This document shows positions 1 through 7,335 of a DNA stretch of 10,841 bases, one piece after another (the stretch's first letter is position 1; every line of letters begins with the position of its first letter). This DNA comes from Euperipatoides rowelli (lineage: Eukaryota > Onychophora > Udeonychophora > Euonychophora > Peripatopsidae), in NCBI GenBank assembly GCA_003024985.2, contig PXIH01S0070926.1. One strand, given 5' to 3'. The notes under the pieces are model-generated. The model was not told the origin of the DNA and did no database searches. It worked only from the letters and a program-made list of their open reading frames with translations. A program made the position numbers and the translations under genes.

Positions 1-179
1 ATATACTGTAAGGTATACTGTTTGTATTTTTAAGAAAATAAGAATAATAAAAAAAAACTAAAATAAGTAGGCTAAATCCCAGTAAAAAATTTTTTAAACC
101 GTAAAAACATCTGTAAATAGTTTTTTTTTACATATTCATTTTGAATGATAATAATTTGAGGTAAAAAAATAATTTACTC

Positions 180-236
180 CACTTTTTTTTTGTTGTTGTT
201 GTTCTATTGTTATTGTTTTGTTTTTTTATTGTTTGT
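180..236. repeat. T-rich / GTT-type simple repeat
   Basis: A T run passes into four to five GTT units (TGTTGTTGTTGTT) and then a degenerate ATTGTT / TTTTG tract. It is a short imperfect microsatellite. No function is inferred. Confidence 0.7.
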
Positions 237-317
237 GATTCAAATCTCCAACCACGAAACTTTTCAGCCAATCAAAAATATGAATGAATTTAAAATCACC
301 TTTCAATCTCGAAATAA

Positions 318-352
318 TCTCGAGCTTACGCGAGAACTACATGCCGGGTAGT
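318..352. promoter_or_regulatory. Two adjacent short dyads in a CpG patch, possible promoter element
   Basis: TCTCG at 318-322 pairs with CGAGA at 331-335, and directly after it ACTAC at 336-340 pairs with GTAGT at 348-352. CpG dinucleotides cluster here and are rare in the flanks. The patch sits roughly 220-290 bases upstream of the donor of the probable first exon. The dyads are seen; a promoter or protein-binding role is inference only. Confidence 0.25.
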
Positions 353-480
353 CAAAAGGTGCCAAGTTATCTCGACTTGTATTTTGTAAAGAATCTACAG
401 TATTTGAAATAATATAGTTACTATATATTTAAAAATCTTATAGATAACAGGTTCATTCTTGTTACGTTCTTCGAAAAGGA

Positions 481-613
481 TTAAAGCATATATTTTTTTA
501 ATGTAGTCAAATGAAACGGCTAAGAAGCGTGGCGATTTATGTGTAGTCGTTAAGTGTAATAAGTCAGTGCATGGCTGCGGACAGATGTTTCTCGGTGATC
601 CAATATTTTTGGG
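481..613 (+). other. Probable non-coding first exon (5' leader), left end uncertain
   Basis: The right boundary is a strong splice donor: exon ...TTTTGGG followed by GTAAGT, intron starting at 614. The left boundary is not determinable from sequence, and 481 is a placeholder for a transcription start somewhere upstream of 571. An ATG at 571 opens a reading frame that runs through the donor. After joining to the acceptor at 1001/1002 it stops after 17 codons, so this exon appears to supply leader sequence rather than the main protein start. If the acceptor choice is wrong, ATG 571 could instead be a real amino terminus spliced elsewhere. Confidence 0.45.
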
Positions 614-1012
614 GTAAGTTGTGATTAATTAAATTATATAAAAAAATTATGCTTGGACTTTGATGCAAAATAATTTATCATAACCTATTTCAATAGTTTA
701 TTATAATGAATTTTTATTTATGATTTCAATTTGTTTTAATGTTTATGCCAACGCAACTAGAGTAGATAATTGTACTGTCAAAGTCTGATTGATTTTTTAA
801 ATGTAATTTTCTCAATATGTGTGTTGATTTATAAAATTTATTGGTGATATCTTGAATTTAAAATACTTTTTATTATTTTAATTTTCATTAGTTTATTTAG
901 TTTTCACCGTGTAAAAGCGGATCTTAAATGCAATAAAAGGGGACGGTCCTGACATATCGTAACTTTAGTGTAAGCCTAATCTCCTCCCTTCTTGTTTTTA
1001 GATTGGCGGTAG
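571..1012 (+). CDS. Possible spliced upstream ORF, 17 codons
   Basis: ATG 571 begins 14 whole codons (MAADRCFSVIQYFW) in the first exon. One extra G at 613 joins AT at 1002-1003 to make an Asp codon, followed by Trp, Arg and TAG at 1010-1012. The coding bases are 571-613 and 1002-1012. ATG context is weak at -3 (T) but has G at +4. It is a candidate regulatory uORF in the leader of the large gene. Translation is inferred only. Confidence 0.25.
614..1001 (+). other. Intron 1 (388 bp)
   Basis: The intron starts with GTAAGT and ends in a pyrimidine-rich tract followed by TTTTTAG at 995-1001. A plausible branch sequence CTAAT lies at 976-980, with its A 22 bases before the final G. The interior is AT-rich without open frames. 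All three signals agree in spacing, so this is the best-supported splice pair in the leader. Transcript evidence is not available here. Confidence 0.6.
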
Positions 1013-1086
1013 GTCTTCTCTGTCAAATCTAGTGGAACGACATAGGCGGAAGTACTTATTTCACAATTGGATTACTAAAGCTTCCC

Positions 1087-1241
1087 ATGCTACTTGAAAT
1101 GGAGCCAACTGAGTTTGTTTATAAAAATACAATATATAAACTAGTGTTTTAGTTGTTCTGCTAGCAAAGTTTACCAACAATGATTTAATTTTTGAAGCTT
1201 TTACTCGTTACTCAATGTTTTCGCCATGGAGTGTAAATTGA
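1087..1241 (+). promoter_or_regulatory. Leader of exon 2 with several upstream ATGs
   Basis: Exon 2 leader (1002-1225) contains three short upstream reading frames before the main start. ATG 1087 runs 21 codons to TAG 1150-1152. ATG 1180 is a minimal frame (Met-Ile-stop, TAA 1186-1188). ATG 1215 is out of frame with the main ORF and overlaps its start, ending at TGA 1239-1241. The main ATG at 1226 has much the best context (GCCATGG). Such leaders commonly reduce or condition downstream initiation; whether that happens here is inference. Confidence 0.4.
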
Positions 1242-3346
1242 CAAGGGATAATATATTATACAATTTTCCTCATCCTACGAATCTTCAAAAAAATATGGAT
1301 TTTGCTACCTTGAGCAATCTATCAAAAAATTCCAAATTACAAAAATTGGTCAAAAATGTTAAAATTAAAAAGAAACCAAGTAAATCTACAAAAAATGTAG
1401 AAAAGCCTGTTATCAAACATAATGGAAAATTAAAATCCGATCCTACTTATGTTAATGTAGAGCATTTGGTTTTTGGTTGTTATAGACCCAGTCCCTCCCC
1501 AAGGAAAGAGGGTGTTTCTGAACCTTTGTCAGCAGAGGAAATTATTGATTTATCTTCTGCTAGTAGTGAATTGAATGCTAAGAGTTATTCAAATTCTTCC
1601 TTTTATGTGCCATCTGTGACGGATAATTCACAAGATCTTGAAAAATTTATTTATGACGAGTCTTTAGAAATAGATAAGTCAGCTAGCCCAGCAGAATCCC
1701 AGAATAATGATACACTAAACTTAGAAAATAATTCTCAATCATATTTACTTGAGGACAATTTTAGGTTCAAATCATTCACAGCAACAGATGAATTATTAGT
1801 TGGCTCAGGTTCTGAAGAGCTAAATGCTCCAGCTAATTCTGAAACATCTGAATCGTTAATTAAAATGTCCACTAGTAAAACTATAGCTAATGAGGAACCA
1901 CTTAATCATATAAAGTTAAATTACTTTGTACATTCTCCAAAAACACTTTTATCATATTCAGAATTTACAATTAGAATGGATAAAAACAAGTCTTCTGTAC
2001 ATAGTATAGAAAAACAATCTGGATATGAAAATAAAAAGCAAGGTTTGGCAGATAACTTCCCAGGAAATGATGTTGCAGGAAATAAAGGAATTTCTCCAGA
2101 GTCAAATAGTTATTTTGTTTTAAAAAATGAAAATATTGTTAATCCGTTATTAAATGGGAAAGTTAAAAATATTCAAATTACTGAAAATTCATTCAATCTC
2201 TATAATACGGTTAATGATTTGTCAAATGATAATACAAAAAAATCTAATTTGGATATCTCGCTTTCACAGGATATAAATGGTATCAACTTAAAATTAAATA
2301 CGCCACAGGATTATGTAAACATAAGTCATTCTGAAAAAATACGTTCTTTTTCCGATCCTATAAATCCCTTCCATATGGGTAATATTTTCTTTAACCAACA
2401 GAAATCAGATGCTTCCAAAAATGAAATAATTATCATTAAAAATGACTCAAAACCTTGTGATACTGTTAAAGAAGTCAGTGAATCTAATTCTATTAATGAA
2501 GAAACTATACCTAATAAAGTTGAAGTAGTATGTGTAAATGTTGATGAAAATATTTCTGTTAATGATATGCAATCTAAAAAGCTTAAGCCTCCACCACATT
2601 CCTTATTACTTGCTGGACCACAATCTACAAATAAAACTTTTAAGTCACTTAATTCTCAAAAAATTCCTTTATCTAAAACTAGTCGTCTTCGAGCACAAAG
2701 TGATTCAACAACTATACCTCAGCATTCAGAGATTCTGGATCTTAAAAATAGGAAATTAAAATCTTTATCTGATCCTCCTAAAAAATGTATATCGTCTAGA
2801 CCTGTCGGTTTAGAAAGCAGTAGTGCCAAAAGAAATAGCATTAGAAAAGACTCTGTTTCATCCAGTAATACTAAAATAGATTCTAGTTCAAAAATGACTG
2901 TGTCCAAATCTAGCAGCTCAACAATTGCAGCTGAACGCAAGTTAAGCATTAGAACAAACACTACAGTCATTAAACAAAATTCTGGCACAAGTGATGCTCT
3001 TGCAAAAACAAAATTAAAGAAGTCAGATGTTAACATTCATCCTCCTGTTTATCGTACAAATTCTGGCTCAGCTACAAGTACAAGTGCTGTTTCTTCAAAG
3101 GGTGCTCGATCTAAGTCCCTACTAGATAGAAATCCATCTGCTCAATCAAAGTCTACTGTTAATATAGAATCAAATAGTAAACCTGTGAACGGGCAACCCA
3201 AAACGAGTCTTAAAAACGCTGATAAAATTTTAACTTTGAAAGATAAACCCAATATACCCCCAAAACCAACTGCATTACAAAGCTCAAAAAATTTAAAAGA
3301 CCCACAAACTAAGTTATCAGCCAAAACATATGTTGAGTCTGCTTAA
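1226..3346 (+). CDS. Large Ser/Lys/Asn-rich disordered protein, 5' part up to frame break
   Basis: I do not recognise this protein. The frame is open for 706 codons from ATG 1226, chosen because of its GCCATGG context and an in-frame TGA at 1193-1195 just upstream. Met24 is an alternative start. There is no signal peptide or membrane segment. The N-terminus has a basic stretch (residues 43-59, KNVKIKKKP), then acidic/serine-rich sequence, and a long Ser/Lys/Thr low-complexity tract around residues 490-660. Visible short motifs are RSFSDP (nt 2342-2359, exact 14-3-3 mode-1 pattern RSxSxP), KSLSDP (2759-2776, a variant) and PNIPPK (3248-3265, class II SH3 ligand pattern PxxPxK). There is no tryptophan. 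Composition and motifs fit a cytoplasmic scaffold or cytoskeleton-linked protein, but that is inference. The frame ends at TAA 3344-3346, and the same protein style continues in the next frame, so this is not a natural C-terminus. Confidence 0.85.
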   Translation: MECKLTRDNILYNFPHPTNLQKNMDFATLSNLSKNSKLQKLVKNVKIKKKPSKSTKNVEKPVIKHNGKLKSDPTYVNVEHLVFGCYRPSPSPRKEGVSEPLSAEEIIDLSSASSELNAKSYSNSSFYVPSVTDNSQDLEKFIYDESLEIDKSASPAESQNNDTLNLENNSQSYLLEDNFRFKSFTATDELLVGSGSEELNAPANSETSESLIKMSTSKTIANEEPLNHIKLNYFVHSPKTLLSYSEFTIRMDKNKSSVHSIEKQSGYENKKQGLADNFPGNDVAGNKGISPESNSYFVLKNENIVNPLLNGKVKNIQITENSFNLYNTVNDLSNDNTKKSNLDISLSQDINGINLKLNTPQDYVNISHSEKIRSFSDPINPFHMGNIFFNQQKSDASKNEIIIIKNDSKPCDTVKEVSESNSINEETIPNKVEVVCVNVDENISVNDMQSKKLKPPPHSLLLAGPQSTNKTFKSLNSQKIPLSKTSRLRAQSDSTTIPQHSEILDLKNRKLKSLSDPPKKCISSRPVGLESSSAKRNSIRKDSVSSSNTKIDSSSKMTVSKSSSSTIAAERKLSIRTNTTVIKQNSGTSDALAKTKLKKSDVNIHPPVYRTNSGSATSTSAVSSKGARSKSLLDRNPSAQSKSTVNIESNSKPVNGQPKTSLKNADKILTLKDKPNIPPKPTALQSSKNLKDPQTKLSAKTYVESA

Positions 3347-3347
3347 T
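3297..3347 (+). other. Frame break between the two coding segments
   Basis: Frame 2 is open up to TAA 3344-3346, while frame 3 is open from 3297 (preceding TAA 3294-3296) onwards. The change of frame must therefore fall in 3297-3344. Skipping a single base at GCT-T-AAT (3341-3347) joins ...KTYVESA to NLRQKKIGV smoothly. There is no room for an intron. The A9 run at 3355-3363 lies after the stop, so an indel there cannot explain the break. Likely explanations are an assembly or base-call insertion or a frameshift allele; a +1 recoding site is possible but unproven. Confidence 0.75.
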
Positions 3348-4919
3348 TTACGACAAAAAAAAATTGGGGTAACTGCGTCAAAACCTACCAAATTCCTAAA
3401 AAATGAAACAAAACCAATAGAAAAAGACTTGTTAAAACCTGTTTTACCTCCCAAACCTCCACTTAATAGTGGAAAATTAACAACTCTTGTACCAGTAATT
3501 AAAAAAATATCTACTAAAACTGGTGTGCCTGTGGCAAAGTCAAGTTCATTGCCACTTAAAAAACAAAATGAGGTTGCAAAAGCTCCAGTACAAAATAAAA
3601 AATCTCGTTGCTCTTCTACATCGAGTGTAGGATCAATACAGCATGTGAAAACTAATCAGATTTCACAAGGTAGAAAACTATCACTGTCTTCCCAGAGTTC
3701 ACAAAGTCTATCTCGACAGTCAAGTATAGCTAGTGTGAAAAGTATTGGAATAAATGAACACGTTATGCCTCGTCCAGTGGCTGAAGTGATTGAAGATGTG
3801 AAAAGTGAAGGAAACTCTTTAGGATTGCAAAATGGTCAAGAAGGGATTTTATCATCCCCCATGTCTGATACTGTATTTGAAAAAACTGAACAATTAAAAA
3901 ATATCTCGGAAAACTCAATTTTATCTCCCAATTTAGACATCCTCGATGAACTTTATCAAAATGGCTTCCCTTCGTGTGATGATGAAGTTGAAATAGAAAC
4001 CAATAATGAGGAAATTTTATTGAAGAATAATGATAATTTAAATATTTATGTAAAAAACCAATCTCCTAAAATTGATTTAGTAAGTTCCAGCAAGACTCTT
4101 GTTGACGATGTCATATCTAAAATCATTGCCGAGAATTTTATCTCTGAAGACATTGTAGTAACCGAATCCCAAAATCAAGTTACTGAAATACCGATAGTAG
4201 AAAAAATAAAAACTCCAGATCGACATTTAACTAAGGATCAACATTTAGAAAAGAGTTTTTGTGAAACTTCGTTTATAGCTACTCTTCCATTTTGCTCTGA
4301 CAGCAGAGAACTTCAAATGGATTCCAAAACTCTTTCTAATTCTGACAAATTGACTGGATTAGCATTTAATGATGAAAACAGCCATACTGAAAACGTTGCA
4401 GTATTTAAAGACCCATTAGTTGCTCCAGGTGTTCAAGGAAAACCACCCACTGGTAAATCTACTCTTAATCATAGTCCTAGTTTTAAAAGATCTGTGGCTA
4501 CAGTATCCCTTTATCGTAAAGAAAGTTCTGGCAAAGAGGAACATGTAAAACAATTGGATTTAAATGATTTTGATTCTACATTTCTTATCGAAGCATTTGG
4601 CGATAGGAAAAAATCTGCCAGTTTGCCTCGTTCTTTTCTTTCTCAAAATGGTCCAGTTCCAAATTATAAGTTAACCACTGTTTATAGAGGCATTTGGCCT
4701 AATCGTTTACAACCACCCACTGCTATGGAAAGACTTTATCCTGGTGGTATTCCTCGGGGTCCTATGCTCTCTAGTTTGTTTACGAATAAACAGGATAACA
4801 TTGATGACAATGCAAACACAAATAAAACTTCGTTCAATAAAAAATCTTCAAATGCTAGCATTGAAGTGCATATTAAGCAGGAAATTATGACTACGAATGT
4901 TAAAGGATCTCTGTCTAAG
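3345..4919 (+). CDS. Same protein, 3' part of exon 2 in the +1 frame
   Basis: This 525-codon continuation in frame 3 starts after the frame break (frame 3 is open from 3297) and ends at a textbook donor AAG|GTAAGA, in phase 0. Without splicing the frame stops four codons into the intron at TAA 4935-4937. It begins with more Lys/Pro-rich sequence, including PVLPPKPP (nt 3438-3461, a second class II SH3 ligand pattern). A serine-rich basic tract follows near 3672-3731 (RKLSLSSQ, SRQSSIAS), then an acidic middle. Near the end is KSASLPRSF (from 4611), a 14-3-3-like variant. The block at 4665-4769 (YKLTTVYRGIWP, PPTAMERLYPGG) looks more ordered and conserved than the rest and holds the only Trp of the exon. 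I cannot assign a family. Continuation into a downstream exon outside the window is expected. Confidence 0.85.
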
Positions 4920-4934
4920 GTAAGATTTTTTTTT

Positions 4935-5011
4935 TAAAGCATGGTTAGTCTTTTTTAAAATATTGTGTCATAGATATTTGAAGGTAGGCCTATTTATGCT
5001 ACTTTAATAAA
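4935..5011 (+). terminator. Intronic stop plus AATAAA, possible premature polyadenylation site
   Basis: If the donor at 4920 is not used, translation stops at TAA 4935-4937, and a canonical AATAAA lies at 5006-5011. Together these could make a short intron-retained 3' end. AATAAA is common in AT-rich DNA, so this is weak evidence. Confidence 0.15.
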
Positions 5012-5617
5012 TTTTATGTAAGAAATATATTGTCATAAGTAGTGTCATATAAGTTTACTGTATTTATCAATATATTGCATAGGCTATGCAATATAGGCTA
5101 TTTATAGTGCACATTCTACATATATGGTATGTGTGTCCATCATTGACACGCTAAACTAACTTAGGAACATTCTATTCATTAATTCTGTAGCCTAATTAAT
5201 TTTATTTTTTGTCTAGGGTATTTATTCATTTTATATCTTAATAATTACAGTAACCTATCATAAAAAGTTAATTGCCTTTCAGGATTTCATATGTTTCCAG
5301 TGCACAGATTTTGAGTAATTAAATGAAAGTCCAACAAACCACTGATCTCTAATTAATGATGGTCCGTAATCTTATTTAGTGGTCCAATAAAATGCAGACG
5401 ACTAGGCCTTAACATTGTAGTTCGTTTTTTGCTGATTGATATTCAAATTATTTTGGTTTCTTTTTAAAGATCCATCATAACTGCTGTTATAAATGCATTA
5501 TGTTTCTAAAAGGCTACAGCAGCAGCATTAATTTATTTGAACATCAAACTAGCCTAAATGATAATATGCTGTTAGCTGTATTATAGCTTAATTCTAAATA
5601 AGCAGCTGCATATAGAC
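5012..5617. other. AT-rich intron sequence without identified features
   Basis: No exon, RNA gene or complete transposon is seen. It carries TAGGCTA at 5080-5086 and 5094-5100, TAGCCTA at 5188-5194 and 5550-5556, and short GGTCC/AGTGGTCC words around 5361-5385. Confidence 0.5.
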
Positions 5618-5660
5618 CAGGGGTGGGGAACCTTTTAGCATTTGAAGGTCACATGGCACT
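5618..5660 (+). mobile_element. Possible hAT-type transposon terminus
   Basis: CAGGGGTGGGGAACCT at 5618-5633 resembles the terminal sequence of many hAT superfamily elements (CAGGGGT...AACC), which I recognise from general knowledge rather than a search. The following bases (AAGGTCACATGGCAC) also look like subterminal sequence. No matching inverted end or 8-bp duplication is visible within the next several hundred bases, so it may be a truncated remnant. Confidence 0.35.
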
Positions 5661-5683
5661 TGAGATAGGCTACATACATGTAG

Positions 5684-5691
5684 GCTACATC
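5684..5691 (+). repeat. Left target-site duplication (GCTACATC)
   Basis: This perfect 8-bp direct repeat abuts the left MITE end; its partner is at 5998-6005. The target itself is part of a TAGGCTAC word. Confidence 0.85.
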
Positions 5692-5997
5692 CAGTGTTTC
5701 TTTCAGACAATTTTCTCCGGGGAAGGGGGGAGGGCAAGGTGGATGTATTTACAGATTTTTTTTATGAGCTTTTTATTTTTTTGGTTGACTGGCTGCTTTG
5801 TTGCCTTTCTGTCTAATTTGATAAGCTTTATTTTTTTGGTTAGTAGAGTGGTTGTTATGTTGACTTTATGTTGATTGACTGACGTTTTTGTTGACATTCT
5901 GTTTCATTTTATAAGATTTTTATTTTTCAATTTACCACAGGGGGGGGGGGGAAGGGGTGGCTTAGCCACCCTGGAGGTATGCTTGAATGAAACACTG
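5692..5997. mobile_element. Complete 306-bp hAT-type MITE with 8-bp target duplication
   Basis: The left end CAGTGTTTCTTTCA and the inverted right end (CAGTGTTTCATTCA when read on the minus strand) match at 13 of 14 bases. The element is flanked by a perfect 8-bp direct repeat GCTACATC at 5684-5691 and 5998-6005, as expected for hAT transposition. The interior has no transposase. It has G-rich subterminal segments, a T-rich middle of imperfect internal repeats (TTTATTTTTTTGGTT and relatives), and a subterminal hairpin GGGTGGC-TTA-GCCACCC at 5955-5971. Small open frames crossing it are not genes. The intact duplication and near-identical ends suggest a relatively recent insertion. Confidence 0.85.
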
Positions 5998-6005
5998 GCT
6001 ACATC
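5998..6005 (+). repeat. Right target-site duplication (GCTACATC)
   Basis: This is the perfect partner of the 8-bp repeat at 5684-5691, directly following the right MITE terminus. Confidence 0.85.
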
Positions 6006-6193
6006 CAAATGTCATAAGGCCTTAGTTTTATGTACAGCAATAATATTTGATTTTTTTTTAAAGTAGCCTACCGGTAATCAATAGGCCTACTTATTTTCTC
6101 ATATGACTATTTGCTTGAAATACAGTATGTAAAGCAACATATAATATAAAAGTGAAAAAAAAACATATTTGCAACAAAATTACATACATAATT

Positions 6194-6258
6194 AGCTTCC
6201 GACGGTATCGAACCAGCAGATTACAAATATGTGCGCTTCGCTGCATGGCTAGCCTTGA
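6194..6258 (-). mobile_element. tRNA-derived SINE head or tRNA pseudogene, minus strand
   Basis: Read on the minus strand there is an excellent pol III B box, GGTTCGATACC (plus 6204-6214). An A-box-like TAGCCATGCAGCG lies at plus 6239-6251. Between them TTTGTAA sits at the anticodon-loop position, resembling a Thr(TGT) tRNA. The anticodon stem is only partly paired, and the candidate acceptor strands (TCAAGGC and GGAAGCT) do not pair, so it is not a functional tRNA. An A9 run at 6155-6163 would be a T-run terminator on the transcribed strand. This fits a tRNA-derived SINE fragment or a decayed tRNA copy. Confidence 0.55.
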
Positions 6259-6581
6259 AGAGTAATATTTGAATTTTTTCTAACCCTTGACAATGAACTT
6301 GGAAGAAGACTTTTTGGTAAAATTCCTGTTGAACTATAGATTTTTTTTTCAGCAAAATTAACATACGTAAAATTGATAATCTATAGGTCTTCTGTAACTT
6401 ATCTAGGCTGTTAATTTGTCAAAATTTAAATATTATTCAACTTGAATATTTTTATTGAATAAACTTTAATTTGTTATTAAAAAGTAATTTTTATGTGAAA
6501 ATAAAAAAATATGCACTCTTGTGTTGTGAATTATAAACTGTTTTTAAATTGTAAATTTTATTGTGTTTATTTTCTTCTGAT
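6259..6581. other. AT-rich intron sequence, nothing identified
   Basis: A/T-rich filler lies between the tRNA-like piece and the homopolymer cluster. No exon, RNA or transposon end was recognised. Confidence 0.5.
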
Positions 6582-6678
6582 TAAAAAAAAAAAAAAAAAA
6601 AAAAAATTTTTCTAATTTCATTCGGGGGAAAAGTTTTTTTAAACTTTCAAAAACTTTTTAAAAAAAAAAAAAGCAAAA

Positions 6679-6715
<37 letters not shown>

Positions 6716-6765
6716 GCAAAATTTTTTTTAATAGTTTTCCATCTCGCTTTAAAAAAAAAAATTAT
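6582..6765. repeat. Extreme A/T homopolymer cluster
   Basis: Alternating long A and T runs include A tracts of over 20 at its left end and around 6696-6715 and a T tract of about 17 at 6679-6695. The unit A-run, GCAAAA, T-run occurs twice with a 43-bp offset (GCAAAA at 6673-6678 and 6716-6721). It can fold back on itself extensively. Run lengths here should be treated as unreliable in an assembly. Confidence 0.8.
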
Positions 6766-6827
6766 ATTAAGCTTGCCTAATCTTAATTGGAATATAATTG
6801 TGCTCCGAAGCCAGTAACAGCGCCATC

Positions 6828-6972
6828 TAACGGGCTTATTAAAACTTTTTTTTTTATGGACTTAAGATCGGCACGGGAACTATTTTTAGAAACTTTAAGT
6901 GGTGTTTTCTCTTAGTTAAAAAGGGTTTAAACAAAAAAAAATGGTTGATGCCCGCCCGTTACGGGCTTATTT
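6828..6972. repeat. Pair of ACGGGCTTATT direct repeats with local hairpin
   Basis: ACGGGCTTATT occurs near 6829-6839 and again at 6961-6971, about 130 bases apart. The right copy also lies in a small hairpin GCCCG-TTA-CGGGC (6955-6967). The origin is unknown, and it may be a decayed repeat edge. Confidence 0.35.
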
Positions 6973-7003
6973 TTTAGTGTATATGAAATGAGCATTTTTT
7001 TTT

Positions 7004-7149
7004 TCAATTATTGTACAAGACAATGCAAAATATTATTATAATTTATTGTAGGTAGTCCACAGGACCACTCCCAAATAGTTTCTAGTGGTCCATGGACTAC
7101 CTACAGTAAATTATAATAAAATTTTGCATTGTCTTGTACAATAATTTGA
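7004..7149. repeat. Near-perfect 66-bp-arm inverted repeat (foldback)
   Basis: The left arm 7004-7069 and the reverse complement of the right arm 7084-7149 align at about 62 of 67 columns with two one-base gaps. They share a perfectly paired 24-base core (TTATTGTACAAGACAATGCA and the next four bases). The spacer is 14 bases. A 6-bp direct repeat TGAGCA occurs at 6989-6994 and 7147-7152, so it could be a foldback element with a short target duplication, though the left copy is separated by a T run. If transcribed within the intron it would form a long RNA hairpin. Confidence 0.85.
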
Positions 7150-7335
7150 GCACTGCGTTTCTCTTTATGGATCAGAACACTCATTTTAGCTTTCTCGTTC
7201 ATCTTAAATATATTTGACTTATGTACATGTTTTCAGGAACACATATTTGTGTTTTTAACTAGAGGCCCACCCAGTGTCGGACAGGCTAGAAAAAGCCCAG
7301 TCAGCAGTTCTGTACAAATGGCCCATTTCTGTCCT

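Larger units (their letters stand above)
1..480. other. AT-rich upstream region, no gene seen
   Basis: No open frame, tRNA or recognisable transposon end is visible here. The stretch is dominated by A and T runs, a GTT-rich simple repeat near 189-222 and a short direct repeat TATACTGT at 2-9 and 14-21. It lies immediately upstream of the probable first exon of the gene read on the plus strand, so promoter elements are expected in its right-hand part, but I see no convincing TATA box or initiator. One TAGGCTA word occurs at 68-74. Confidence 0.5.

Noticed and set aside
571-613. ATG 571 as the amino terminus of the large protein
   Set aside because: The best acceptor (1001/1002) leads to a stop after three more codons, and the other acceptors checked between 1165 and 1226 do not join it in frame with the 1226 ORF.
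2719-3036. Antisense open frame within the large exon
   Set aside because: It is the complement of Ser/Lys-rich coding sequence, which yields Leu/Val-rich shadows. The plus strand has the consistent gene structure.
3355-3363. A9 run as the cause of the frame break
   Set aside because: The frame-2 stop is at 3344-3346, before the run, so an indel in the run cannot restore the frame.
3297-3363. Tiny intron explaining the frame change
   Set aside because: The change must occur within about 48 bases that are open in both frames, and no GT-AG pair of workable length exists there.
5623-6066. Two adjacent open frames on the plus strand and one on the minus strand
   Set aside because: They lie across the hAT MITE and its G/T-rich low-complexity core. 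Composition is Phe/Leu/Gly-rich from T and G runs and no splice context supports them.
6194-6258. Functional tRNA-Thr gene on the minus strand
   Set aside because: The B box is excellent but the acceptor strands do not pair and the anticodon stem is only three of five.
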